NCBI GenBank assembly: GCA_046263255.1
Contig: JBHELD010000050.1
Coordinates: forward strand, 1 to 39,888
Direction: 5' to 3'
Length of the DNA stretch: 39,888 nt
Source of the DNA: JALZEG01 sp046263255
Lineage (GTDB): Bacteria; Actinomycetota; CADDZG01; WHSQ01
The notes under the pieces are model-generated. The model was given only the letters and a program-made list of their open reading frames with translations, did no database searches and was not told the DNA's origin. Positions 8,089 to 16,455 of the stretch are shown piece after piece (position 1 is the first letter of the stretch; each line of letters opens with the position of its first letter). The position numbers and the translations under genes are program-made.

Positions 8089-8267
8089 ATGCCCAGCAGT
8101 CAGACGACCTCACCAAAACCGGGGACGAGAAGCAGCGGACGAAGAAGGGACTTCGCATCCCCGTCCCGTCGCGCGAACAGATCAACGACGCTCTACGAAA
8201 GGCGAGTCAACGGGAGCGTCGTAACGAGGCTCCGCAAGAGACTCCAGACGATCCAGGAAAGCCGTAA
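8089..8267 (+). pseudogene. Frameshifted small actinobacterial gene (IPVP-motif protein)
   Basis: ATG 8089 has a near-ideal GTGGAGG ribosome site 5 bp upstream, but its own frame soon reads as low-quality sequence. The frame one base back (8079 phase) encodes QQSDDLTKTGDEKQRTKKG then LRIPVPSREQINDALRKASQRERRN and a stop at 8265-8267, with no start codon of its own. That text resembles small highly charged actinobacterial proteins with a KKGLxIPVP core, which I recall but cannot name. The simplest reading is a frameshift in the first few codons. Its 3' end overlaps the transposase remnant in antisense. Confidence 0.45.
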
Positions 8268-8466
8268 ACATTCCGCGACCTTCAACGTCCCTGTTGTTAT
8301 AGCGGACCACATATTCGTCCAAGTACGTCTGCAAGTGCTTCTCGGATAGGGAGTGGTACACGCCTCCGAGTCCACCTTTGAGCAGCGCCCAGAACCCCTG
8401 GCCGCCGATGTAGGCGTCATCGAACTCGACGGTTCCATCCCATTGTTCGTCATCCTGTACGAGCAA
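8182..8466 (-). pseudogene. IS1595-type transposase remnant with internal deletion
   Basis: The frame reads DGTVEFDDAYIGG, which matches the first catalytic-Asp block of IS1595/ISXO2-like DDE transposases (usually GTVEVDETYIGG). It then jumps within a few residues to WALLKGGLGGVYHSLSEKHLQTYLDEYVVRYNNRD, the conserved C-terminal block. The roughly 100-120 residues that normally separate the two blocks, with the rest of the DDE core, are missing. So are the N-terminal zinc/HTH parts. It is a dead fragment lying 20 bp downstream of the PfkB kinase gene. No terminal inverted repeats could be paired by eye. Confidence 0.75.
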
Positions 8467-8486
8467 TGGCGTGATGCTCGGCGGAA

Positions 8487-9374
8487 TCACCGCCGCCGTG
8501 CATGGACACCCGCACGAGAGAGCACCTGCTCGGCTAGCCGGTGACCGTTCTCGACGCAGTCCGGCAGCGGGCGCCGGGCCAGCCACTGGTGAAGAAATCC
8601 CGCAACCATCGCATCGCCCCCCCCTCGGGAATTAAGTACTACGCGCGATGGAACGGCGAAATAGGCGTTAGGAAATCCTTCCCGAACAATCATCGTCGGC
8701 TCACGGCCACCGGTGATCACCAAAACTGTCTTCGCCTTCGGCGTCAACGTCCCTGCGGATTCTGCCTCCAGCCGATTGCCGAAAACCAGGCGAGGGGAAA
8801 GCTGATCGAGCAACTCCCGAAATCTTTGTCCGCCGAAGTCCCTGATGTGCGAGCTTGACGCAAGGTCGGTGATCACAGGAATCCCCAGCCTTCGCGCCTC
8901 CCGTGCGATGTCCAAAGCCGCCTGCCGCGAGGGTTCCCAGAAGATCATGTACCCGCTGATGTACACCGCGCTTGCACCAACCATGACCTCACCAGGGATG
9001 TCGGTGGGACGGATGGCGATGGAATCGCCCAGGTCCGTTAGGAATGAACGCTCGCCGTTGGCGTCTACGAGCACGATGCAGACTCCTGTTCTACCGCGGA
9101 CAATCGCCGACATGTCGACGTGCGTCGAAGCGACCTGTTCCTCAAGGCGTTTGCCAGGGACATCGTCACCCACCTGACAGACGAGGCGAACGGGCCGCCC
9201 AAGGCCGGCGAGACACCTGGCGACATTCGCGGCGGCGCCGCCCGGAACGAGGTTGATGTCGCAGAGAACTTGCGCGCCTGGAGCGATGGGCCCTCTGAGT
9301 GCTACGACAACGTCGACAAGCAACTGCCCCACAACCAAGACGTGTCCTGAAGACTGCGATCCATCTTCAGGCAC
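8487..9374 (-). CDS. PfkB-family carbohydrate/nucleoside kinase
   Basis: A 295-residue ribokinase-like enzyme. GTG at 9374 is preceded by AAAGGAGG. Visible motifs are the N-terminal LVVGQLLVDVVV strand, the substrate-lid signature NLVPGGAAANVARCLAGLG, and the phosphate/catalytic motif GGGDAMVAGFLHQW near the C-terminus. In that last motif the usual DTTGAGD reads NSRGGGD; the catalytic Asp is kept but the preceding DT is changed. The substrate cannot be assigned: ribose, a deoxysugar or a nucleoside are all possible. It is transcribed away from the SIR2-NUDIX gene across a shared 150-bp promoter region and ends next to an IS remnant. A pairing with ADP-ribose breakdown products is only an inference. 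Confidence 0.88.
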   Translation of the reverse strand: MPEDGSQSSGHVLVVGQLLVDVVVALRGPIAPGAQVLCDINLVPGGAAANVARCLAGLGRPVRLVCQVGDDVPGKRLEEQVASTHVDMSAIVRGRTGVCIVLVDANGERSFLTDLGDSIAIRPTDIPGEVMVGASAVYISGYMIFWEPSRQAALDIAREARRLGIPVITDLASSSHIRDFGGQRFRELLDQLSPRLVFGNRLEAESAGTLTPKAKTVLVITGGREPTMIVREGFPNAYFAVPSRVVLNSRGGGDAMVAGFLHQWLARRPLPDCVENGHRLAEQVLSRAGVHARRR

Positions 9375-9524
9375 CGCTGGCCTCCTTTAGCGGCTCCCGG
9401 GAACATCCGACCGCGGCCGACCAACTCGCTTATCCACTTGAGGTACGAGCGCAGATTGTAACTGCTCATGATACAAGAGAAGTCCGTCCTGTCAGTAGTT
9501 TGGCCATTCCGGCCTCTCTAAGAA
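9375..9524. promoter_or_regulatory. Divergent promoter region between the PfkB kinase and the SIR2-NUDIX gene
   Basis: This 150-bp spacer must hold both promoters. An inverted repeat TTGTA-N11-TACAA at 9456-9476 is a candidate operator, and AAAGGAGG (reverse strand, about 9383-9390) serves the kinase. No convincing -35/-10 pair was found on either strand. Confidence 0.4.
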
Positions 9525-11801
9525 GTGAGAGACGTGCTAGACGACCATCCTGACTTCATCGAGATTAGGCGTCACCTGAGAACGAACGCCAACCAGCTTG
9601 TCTTCTTCGTCGGGGCCGGCCTGTCAAAGCCGCTGGGGTATCCCCTCTGGCACGAACTGCTCGTGGACGCGGTGACATTCGGGCGGTCGGTAAAGCGGCT
9701 TTCAGGATCTGAAGCACGTGACATCCTGGCCCTTATCGAGGGGGCGCGATACCTGGAAGCAGGCGAGCAACTTCAACTACGTTTAGCGAGCCGGCTGAAC
9801 GACCACCTGAAAAGGACTTTCTCAAAGGCGCCACCCGAGAGTTTTGGCCCATACGATTTCCTGGTTCGGCTCCCCTGCGCCGGGTTTATCACCACCAATT
9901 ACGACGCATCACTTGAATCCGCTTACGCCAAACACTTCAGGAAGAACCCCAAGTTGTCCATGGCGACAGACTCGGTGGGCCTAGGGCAGCTCCCGCTCAG
10001 CCGTCCTTTCGTCCTTAAGCTCCATGGCGACGCGCTGCGTCACAACTTCGTCATTTCGTCCAGCGACTATAAGAGGTTAATGGCCGACGGAGCCCTCGAA
10101 AGGTTCCTCTACTCGGTCTTCCTTCACTACACAATCATCTTCCTGGGATATGGCCTCTCCGACGAAGACATCCTCGCACCACTACGTCTACTCACAAGGG
10201 ACTACAGCGGTGCGACGGGGAGACACTTCGCCCTTCTTCCAGATACGACCTCGGACGAGCTCCGCCGGAAGCTCGAGGACGAGGCAGGAGTCAATGTTTG
10301 TCTGTACGAGGTGAAGCGCAGTCACGAAGAAGTTAGTCGGGCCATCGCGAACTGGTTCCTTCAGACGCGCTCGGACGAACGTGGGTTGACCTTCGACGAC
10401 TACAGAGATAGCGGGGCCGTCCTCCACGACTTCCCCGATCTCATGGACCGGGCTCTCACAGGCGTCTGCCAGAACGCTCTGGCGTGGCTCAGTTCGCTGC
10501 CGCATCAATGGGGTCCGACGCCGACCGCCACAGTGAAAGCCGCGAACATTGCAGAAGGTCTTCTAGCTTCAGAAGCTGCACGCAGGGTCATCAACCATCA
10601 GTACGATGCCCGTTCTCTCGTCGCGATGCTGCTTGACTTCGCAACTCCGAATGGAGAGTTCATAAGCCAAACCCTCGGGGCAGCAAATATCCAGACGCAG
10701 GCTCTGTGCTTGGTCGCTCTCGCGAAGCATCAGGAGCTCGGGTCGGACGTCGTGGACGCACTTAATCGCGGCGTTGAATGGCTCGTCCGTCAGCAACACC
10801 GAAGCGGCTGCGGATGGGGGCGATTCTCAGGATCAAGCATCATCCGAACGGTTCCAACGATGTGGGCATTGTCGGCGTTGATTGCCATGGAGAAGTGGGA
10901 GCCGATCCTTTGGGAAGCGGCGAGAGAGGCCATGCTCAAGGCAGGAACGATAGACCACGTCATCGGCGGATCAGGACGTAGCACGGCCGCCAGCGGGTGG
11001 GTCCTTTGGATTCTCGGCGCGCTGAAAGCTCAACGACTGACAACTCCCGAGGACGAACGAATCCTGAACCTGGCCGTGAAAATCCTGGGCCGCCAAGAGT
11101 CTCTCGTGAACGAACATGAAGGGTTCCTGTTCGATGCACCGTCCGCAGGGGAACGGTCTGGAATGTGGATATCGTGGATCCACTCAACTGCACCAGCGGC
11201 CCTCCTGGGAGCGATCGCCTTCGTTGAGGAGATCCCGACTCTCTGGGAAGTCGTCGGGAACGCTGTCGACACCCTCTTACGCCAAGCTCGCGAAGGTGGA
11301 GACGGCCACTTCATGGACGCGACAGAGCATCCAGGCGACTCTCCTTACGTATTCCACACGCTCTACTCGGTTTGGGCGCTTTGCGAGACCCTTCAGGTCG
11401 TACGAGGAGTTCTCTTCCACAAAGCCGGGCTCATCGCCCTTCGCAATCGCAGGCTTCTGCTCGTCCGCAAGCGAGCGACGGATAAGTTGATTCTCCCGGG
11501 CGGCTCAATAGAACCAGGTGAGGACGCTGAAACAGCGCTGTCGAGGGAGCTTCAGGAAGAACTGGGAGCGACGTCGTCGAATCTCAGGTTCTGGAGGGAA
11601 TTCGAGGACTCCGCGGCCTTCGAGGTCAATAGCCGCGTGAGGATTAGAGCGTTCTTCGGCGAGCTCGACTCGGAGCCGCGGGCGTCGGGGGAGATCGCTG
11701 AGTTTGAGTGGATCGATACACGCTGCGTCGCGGAAAAGCTCAGCCCCATCATCCGCCGGCAGGTGCTCCCCGCCCTGAAATCGCAGGATCTCGTTGATTG
11801 A
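9525..11801 (+). CDS. SIR2-like NADase / alpha-alpha toroid / NUDIX hydrolase fusion, putative conflict effector
   Basis: A 758-residue three-part protein. Residues about 22-285 are a SIR2-like domain of the type found in anti-phage effectors: FFVGAGLSKP (28-36), TTNYD with Asn125, KLHGD with His168, and IFLGYGLSDEDI (205-216). Residues about 300-620 contain repeated helical hairpins resembling terpene-cyclase/prenyltransferase alpha-alpha toroids (GVEWLVRQQHRSGCGWGRFSG; later ALxxL and WxLxAL repeats). Residues 627-758 are a NUDIX domain with a perfect box G660-x5-E-x7-RELQEELGA. SIR2 domains of this class cleave NAD+, and NUDIX enzymes often cleave ADP-ribose-type products, so one chain may carry both steps. 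GTG 9525 is the first start; GTG 9534, with GTGAGAG ahead of it, is an alternative. It is single-gene, in low-GC accessory DNA. Confidence 0.92.
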   Translation: MRDVLDDHPDFIEIRRHLRTNANQLVFFVGAGLSKPLGYPLWHELLVDAVTFGRSVKRLSGSEARDILALIEGARYLEAGEQLQLRLASRLNDHLKRTFSKAPPESFGPYDFLVRLPCAGFITTNYDASLESAYAKHFRKNPKLSMATDSVGLGQLPLSRPFVLKLHGDALRHNFVISSSDYKRLMADGALERFLYSVFLHYTIIFLGYGLSDEDILAPLRLLTRDYSGATGRHFALLPDTTSDELRRKLEDEAGVNVCLYEVKRSHEEVSRAIANWFLQTRSDERGLTFDDYRDSGAVLHDFPDLMDRALTGVCQNALAWLSSLPHQWGPTPTATVKAANIAEGLLASEAARRVINHQYDARSLVAMLLDFATPNGEFISQTLGAANIQTQALCLVALAKHQELGSDVVDALNRGVEWLVRQQHRSGCGWGRFSGSSIIRTVPTMWALSALIAMEKWEPILWEAAREAMLKAGTIDHVIGGSGRSTAASGWVLWILGALKAQRLTTPEDERILNLAVKILGRQESLVNEHEGFLFDAPSAGERSGMWISWIHSTAPAALLGAIAFVEEIPTLWEVVGNAVDTLLRQAREGGDGHFMDATEHPGDSPYVFHTLYSVWALCETLQVVRGVLFHKAGLIALRNRRLLLVRKRATDKLILPGGSIEPGEDAETALSRELQEELGATSSNLRFWREFEDSAAFEVNSRVRIRAFFGELDSEPRASGEIAEFEWIDTRCVAEKLSPIIRRQVLPALKSQDLVD

Positions 11802-11837
11802 TGTACGGGTGGTCATGCCTGACTCCGACCCCCGAGA

Positions 11838-13976
11838 CTACACATGGCGGCGCATGACCACGTTGGTGCCGCGGTCGGAGGTCTCGAACTTGACCTCGTC
11901 CATGAGCTCCCTCATCAGGAACAGCCCCCGGCCCCCCGACGCGAACGGGTCCGGCAGCTCCGTGTGCTCGAGCTTCGACATGTCGAAGCCCGGCCCGTCG
12001 TCGGCGATCGTGATCGAGACCGTGCCCTGCTCGGCCGAGCACCTCACGCGCACCTCGCTGCGGCCGTCGGCGCGCCGCCCGTGGCGCGTCGCGTTCGCCG
12101 CGGCCTCGCCGACCGCGAGCATGATCTCGGACGTCGCCTCGACGGGCGCGCGCAGGTCGAGGAGGAACGCGGACACGAACGAGCGGATCTCCGCGTTGCG
12201 CGCCGGCTCGTTCGGCAGGACGAGCTCGCGGACCAGCTCGTCGACGGCGGTGTCGGGCACGACCTGACAGACGAGCAGCGCGAGGTCGTCGCGCAGCTCG
12301 CCGTCCTGCGTCCAGGCCTCGACCGCGCGCCGGATCGCCTGCACCAGCTCGCCCGGCGTCCCCATCCCCCAGTCCTTGATCAGGTCCATGAAACGGCCCT
12401 GACCGAACGGCCGGCCGTGCCGGGGAGCCTCGGTGACGCCGTCGGTGTACATGACGAGCATGTCGCCGGGGTCGAGCTCGACGTGTCCCGACTTGTAGCG
12501 CGCGTCCTCCTCGACCCCCAGCACCAGGCCCCCCTCGCCGAGCCACTCGACCTCACCGGTCTTGTGCCGGTAGACGACCGGCGGCACGTGACCCGCGTTC
12601 GCGTAGTCGAGGACGGCGCGCTCGGGGTCCAGCACGCCGTACATCAATCGGATGAAGCGCTCCGACGGGAGGTGCGCGCTCGTGCGCTCGTTCACGCGCC
12701 GCAGGAGCGCGCCCGGATCGCGGTTCTCCGGCGCGTACGACCGCAGCGTGTAACGCGCGAGCGCGGCGTCGTTCGCCGCCGGCGGGCCGACGCCGCAGAC
12801 GTCGCCCATGACGACCGCGACGCGGCCGTCCGGCAGGGTCGTGAAGTCGTAGAAGTCACCGCACACCGCGCGGCGTCCGGCGGCCGCGACGTAGTGAGCG
12901 ACCATGCTGAGCCGCGGGAGGTTCGGGACCGCCTTCGGCAGAAGGCCCCGCTGGTAGCTCTCGGCGGTCGTCCTCGCCTGCTCGTAGAGCCGCTCGACCT
13001 CCTCCGCGCGCCGGACGTTCTCGGACACGTCGGTGTACACGTCGATGCGCCCGACCAGCACTCCGTCGTCGTCGAACGCGGGACCGGAATAGAGCCGCAA
13101 CCTGCGGCGGGCCGGGAGGATCTGCTCGACCTGGATCCGCAGCTCCAGCTCGGGGTCGTCGCGGAGCTGCTGGAACAGCTCCATGAAGTCCTCGGGCTCC
13201 TCGGTCTTCTTCGCGATCGTCCGCAGCAGCTGCACGGCCGGCTCGCCGAGCGGATCGTCGGGATCGATCTGGAAGAGCTCGCCGGCCCTCTTGTTGACGA
13301 CGCGCACGATCCCCTGCCGGTCCGAGAAGACGATGCCCTCGTCGATCGAGTTCAGCACCGCGAGCAACCGGTACCGCACCGCCGTCGCGAGGCGGTGCTC
13401 CTGCTGCTCGCCGCGGTAGTGCGTGCGCAGCTCGCGTGCGAGCAACCCGGCGACGATCCCGGACAGCAGGAAGATGCCGGAGTTGAACGAGAGCGCGAGC
13501 GGGCGCGGCGCGGGCCCCGCTGCGTTCGCGACGCTCCAGTAGCCGGCGGTGGCGAGCGCGCCGGTGAGGACGGCCTCGGGGACGTAGCCGAGCAGCGCCG
13601 TGATGACGATCACCGGGACGAAGATCAGCTGAGCGGCGGCAACCTCTCCGCGGAGCAGCGCGTAGAAAGCGCAGGCGAAGCCGACGGTCACGAGCGTCCC
13701 GACCCACGCCGTCGGGCGGCGCGGCCCCCAGCGCGGCAGCGCCTCGTGGAAGAAGAGGTAGACCCACCCGATCAGCGCCGCGACGAGCCCGAGCCCCAGC
13801 CGCAGCTCCGTGCCCTCCAACCCCGCGGCGAAGAGAGCCAGCGTGACGAGCCCCGTCGTCCCCCACGCGGTCAGCCGGGCGAGCTGCACCGCCCACTGCC
13901 AGCTTCCCTTGCGTACGTCCCGGTGGTCGGTCCCGATCACGTGCCTCGGCTCCGGTGGGTGGTCTGCTCCCCTCAC
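11838..13976 (-). CDS. Multi-TM PAS / PP2C (SpoIIE) phosphatase / HATPase anti-sigma-type signalling protein
   Basis: A 712-residue membrane sensor from GTG 13976; GTG 13940 is a plausible alternative. Five or six N-terminal hydrophobic segments are followed by a PAS domain (LLAVLNSIDEGIVFSDRQGIVR..) and a coiled linker. Then comes a PP2C/RsbU-SpoIIE phosphatase with GDFYDF, VMGDVCGVGP and YTDGVTEAP. The C-terminal RsbW-like HATPase has GEAAANATRHG (N box), DDGPGFD and GGRGLFLMRELMDEV. Such fusions dephosphorylate an anti-anti-sigma factor and also bind or phosphorylate it, controlling a SigB/SigF-type response. No STAS protein or sigma gene is adjacent. Its start lies 2 bp after the stop of the NUDIX-MBL gene, so the two form an operon. 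Confidence 0.94.
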   Translation of the reverse strand: MRGADHPPEPRHVIGTDHRDVRKGSWQWAVQLARLTAWGTTGLVTLALFAAGLEGTELRLGLGLVAALIGWVYLFFHEALPRWGPRRPTAWVGTLVTVGFACAFYALLRGEVAAAQLIFVPVIVITALLGYVPEAVLTGALATAGYWSVANAAGPAPRPLALSFNSGIFLLSGIVAGLLARELRTHYRGEQQEHRLATAVRYRLLAVLNSIDEGIVFSDRQGIVRVVNKRAGELFQIDPDDPLGEPAVQLLRTIAKKTEEPEDFMELFQQLRDDPELELRIQVEQILPARRRLRLYSGPAFDDDGVLVGRIDVYTDVSENVRRAEEVERLYEQARTTAESYQRGLLPKAVPNLPRLSMVAHYVAAAGRRAVCGDFYDFTTLPDGRVAVVMGDVCGVGPPAANDAALARYTLRSYAPENRDPGALLRRVNERTSAHLPSERFIRLMYGVLDPERAVLDYANAGHVPPVVYRHKTGEVEWLGEGGLVLGVEEDARYKSGHVELDPGDMLVMYTDGVTEAPRHGRPFGQGRFMDLIKDWGMGTPGELVQAIRRAVEAWTQDGELRDDLALLVCQVVPDTAVDELVRELVLPNEPARNAEIRSFVSAFLLDLRAPVEATSEIMLAVGEAAANATRHGRRADGRSEVRVRCSAEQGTVSITIADDGPGFDMSKLEHTELPDPFASGGRGLFLMRELMDEVKFETSDRGTNVVMRRHV

Positions 13977-13977
13977 C

Positions 13978-15465
13978 CTACTCAACGCCCGTGAGGCGCC
14001 ACCGGTGATCGGTGGATTCGACGCGGCCCTCGCGCTCGAGGAGCTCGAGGTGAGCGAGCGCGGACATGGCGGCCGCGGCATGCAGCTCCGAAGGCGTGTC
14101 GTCGTAGGCGCGCGCGACTATCTCCGGCATCGTGGTCGCGCCGTGCTCGAGCGCCTCGACGATGCGCCGCTCGCGGGCGCGGCGGTGCTCGAGGTACGCG
14201 TCGACGACCGCGCGGCCCCCGTCGAGGGGACGGAAGTGGCCGGGGAAGATCCTCTCGAGGTGCAACGCACGGAGGCGTTCGAGCGAGGTGAGATAGGCGC
14301 CCATGTCTCCGTCGGGCGGGGCGATGACGGCGGTGCCTTCGCCGAGGATGCAGTCGCCGGAGAACAACGTCGCGGCGCCGTCGAGGTAGAAGCAGACGTG
14401 GTCGGACGCGTGGCCCGGCGTGTGGAGGGGGCGGAGGGCGGCACGCCCCGCGACCAGCGTCTCGTCCTCCGACAGCGGACGCGGCGTGACGCCGTCCAGA
14501 GGCGCGTCCGTCCACGCGCGCACCGGGACGTCGCGACCGAGGGCCCCGATCAGAGCGCGGACCCCGCCGATGTGGTCGCCGTGCCGGTGCGTCACGAGGA
14601 TCGCGGCGACCTCGCCTGCCGCGGCCGCGACGGCGGCGACGTAGCCGGGGTCGGGCACCGCGGGGTCGACGACGAACGCAGGTCCCGTGCCCACGACGTA
14701 GGTGTTGGTTCCCGGCCCGGTCATGAGACCCGGGTTGGGCGCGAGCACGACGTGAACCAGCGGCGAGACGCGCGTCGACAGGATGCGGGCCTGCCCCACG
14801 GGGGCCGCGGCGACCGCCTCGATCGCAGCCGCGGCCGTGGCCGCGCCCGCGAGGAGCCGAAGCATCTCGATCGTCGGCGGCGCCATGAGCGCGTCGCCCG
14901 CCGCCAGGTCCGCGAGCGCGGTCTCGGGAGTCGTCCACCGCACCGCGGCGACCTCGTTCGCGTCGGGCTCCGGCATCCAGCCCGCCGGAGCCGTCGTCAG
15001 GAAGAACTGCGCGTCGAAGCGCACCGGCGAGCCGAGCGGCGTGACCCAGCGCCCGCCCGGGACGAGGGCGTCCGCACGAAGAACCGTGCCGCCGGCGAGG
15101 CACGCTTCGAGGAAGCGGCCGGCATCGTGCGACGCCGGGCGCGGGACCGGCGGCCCGTCCGCGAGCAGGAGCCCGACCTCCTCGAACGCCTCTCGCAGCG
15201 CGCACACGAACGCGCCGCGCGCCCGGCGCTCGTCCTCGTCGACCAGGCCGAGGAAGTCGGGATCGGGAGGGACGAGCGCGTCCGACCACCGGGGATCGAG
15301 ATCGGCGTTCGCGACCGCGCCTCCGGGGAAGACCGTCGCGCCGCCCATGAACCGCAGGTGCCGGGGGCGCCGCGTGAGCAGCACCTCGGCCCCCGCGGGA
15401 CCGTCGCGCAGGACGACCAGCGTCGCGGCGGGGCGGGGCTCACGCGTGACGGTCACGGCTCCCAC
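13978..15465 (-). CDS. NUDIX hydrolase / metallo-beta-lactamase (LACTB2-like) fusion
   Basis: A 495-residue fusion. The first ~230 residues are a NUDIX-like domain (TLVVLRDG, FPGGAV, and REAFEEVGLLL as the core of the box; the spacing from GG to REx2EE is longer than canonical). The second half is an MBL hydrolase with NTYVVG, THRHGDHIGG (zinc site), HTPGHASDHV and FSGDCILG, then a helical C-terminal tail as in LACTB2/RNase Z-like MBL proteins. NUDIX-MBL fusions of this kind occur in actinobacteria and some proteobacteria; a CoA-thioester or nucleotide-diphosphate substrate is plausible but unproven. The start is GTG 15465, divergent from the SCP2 gene. It is the first gene of a two-gene unit with the PP2C signalling protein. 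Confidence 0.9.
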   Translation of the reverse strand: MGAVTVTREPRPAATLVVLRDGPAGAEVLLTRRPRHLRFMGGATVFPGGAVANADLDPRWSDALVPPDPDFLGLVDEDERRARGAFVCALREAFEEVGLLLADGPPVPRPASHDAGRFLEACLAGGTVLRADALVPGGRWVTPLGSPVRFDAQFFLTTAPAGWMPEPDANEVAAVRWTTPETALADLAAGDALMAPPTIEMLRLLAGAATAAAAIEAVAAAPVGQARILSTRVSPLVHVVLAPNPGLMTGPGTNTYVVGTGPAFVVDPAVPDPGYVAAVAAAAGEVAAILVTHRHGDHIGGVRALIGALGRDVPVRAWTDAPLDGVTPRPLSEDETLVAGRAALRPLHTPGHASDHVCFYLDGAATLFSGDCILGEGTAVIAPPDGDMGAYLTSLERLRALHLERIFPGHFRPLDGGRAVVDAYLEHRRARERRIVEALEHGATTMPEIVARAYDDTPSELHAAAAMSALAHLELLEREGRVESTDHRWRLTGVE

Positions 15466-15509
15466 GGTATGTTCGCGCTCCCGAAGCCGCTTACGAAGGA
15501 GGCCCGTCC

Positions 15510-15899
15510 GTGGCAGTGAAGTTCCTCACCGAGGAGTGGGCGCAGGCGATGACCGATGCCCTGAACTCGTCCGACGAGTTCAAGAGCGCCGCCGCGAACC
15601 AGCAGGCGAAGCTCCAGCAGGTCGTGACGGCGGCGCCCGACGGAGGCGAGATCAAGTACTACTTCACGCTCGAGGGCGGCAACGCGCAGGTTGCGCTGGG
15701 CGAGATCGCCGACGCCGAGGCGACGATCACGCAGAACTACGACACCGCCGCCGCGATCGCGAAGCAGGAGCTGAACGCCCAGAACGCCTTCATGCAGGGG
15801 AAGCTGAAGGTGTCGGGCAACATGATGAAGCTCATGCAGCTCCAGGGGGTCGTCAACGCGATGCCGAAGGCCGTGACCGGCGTGGACGTCGAGTACTAG
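15510..15899 (+). CDS. SCP2 sterol-carrier-like protein
   Basis: A 129-residue small soluble protein with the SCP2 fold pattern: FLTEEWAQAMTDALNSSDEFK, a beta-rich middle (EIKYYFTLEGGNAQVALGE..ADATITQNYDTA) and a helical end FMQGKLKVSGNMMKLMQLQGVV. SCP2 domains bind lipids or acyl groups in a hydrophobic tunnel; the FMxGKLKVxGxxxKL helix is the most telling element. GTG 15510 is preceded by GAAGGAGG. It stands alone, followed by a terminator. The ligand is unknown. Confidence 0.92.
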   Translation: MAVKFLTEEWAQAMTDALNSSDEFKSAAANQQAKLQQVVTAAPDGGEIKYYFTLEGGNAQVALGEIADAEATITQNYDTAAAIAKQELNAQNAFMQGKLKVSGNMMKLMQLQGVVNAMPKAVTGVDVEY

Positions 15900-15916
15900 G
15901 ACGCGCGTCGTGACCG

Positions 15917-15944
15917 AAAGGGCCCCGGTTCGCCGGGGCCTTTC
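15917..15944. terminator. Rho-independent terminator between convergent SCP2 and RlpA-like genes
   Basis: GC-rich hairpin GGCCCCGG-TTCG-CCGGGGCC (15921-15940) flanked by AAAG and TTTC, giving A/T tracts on both sides, so it can end transcription from both directions. It lies immediately before the stop of the minus-strand gene at 15945. Confidence 0.85.
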
Positions 15945-16316
15945 CTATTCCGAATGGACGACCCTGAGCCTGACCTTCGCCCTGCCGTCGTCGTAGAAGC
16001 GGAGCCGGCGCGCCGCGCGGCGCGAGACGTCGACGATCGTGCCCTTGTCGCCGTAAGGGCCGCGGTCTCTCACGGTGAGCGTGACGGCCCGCCCGTTCGC
16101 GCGGTTGCGCACCCTGATCCTCGTCCCGCAGGGGAGCTTCCGGTGCGCGGCGACCATCTTGCGCGGGCGGTACTTCCCGCCGCACGCCATCGTCTCGCCG
16201 GCGAAGTCGTCGGAGTAGTAGATCGCCTCGCCGCGCCAGACCCGGTCGTGGGCGGCCCCCGTGGCAAGGGAGCCGAGCACGGCGGTCGCCGCCGCCGCCG
16301 CCGCCAGCCTCTTCAC
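15945..16316 (-). CDS. Secreted RlpA-like double-psi beta-barrel protein
   Basis: A 123-residue exported protein. GTG 16316 has GGAGG seven bases upstream and gives a clean signal peptide (VKRLAAAAAATAVLGSLATGAAHD). The mature part contains GEAIYYSDDFAGETMACGG, KMVAAHRKLPCGTRIRVRN and TVRDRGPYGDKGTIVDVSRRAARRL, the classic RlpA barrel with the catalytic Asp in VRDRGPY and its His in AAHRKLPCGT. Proteins of this fold act on or bind peptidoglycan at the septum or during cell-wall remodelling. No SPOR domain is present. Two Cys are kept and could form a disulfide. Confidence 0.93.
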   Translation of the reverse strand: MKRLAAAAAATAVLGSLATGAAHDRVWRGEAIYYSDDFAGETMACGGKYRPRKMVAAHRKLPCGTRIRVRNRANGRAVTLTVRDRGPYGDKGTIVDVSRRAARRLRFYDDGRAKVRLRVVHSE

Positions 16317-16455
16317 GCACGCACCTCCGGATGCCGTCTGCCCGCCGGCCACGAAGAAGGGTACCGAACGGGTTGACTCACCTACCGACGGCGTAGCTAG
16401 AGCTGGCGGCCGGCGTGCCCTCAGCGGTCCCTTAGGAACCAGTACGAAGTAGCGG

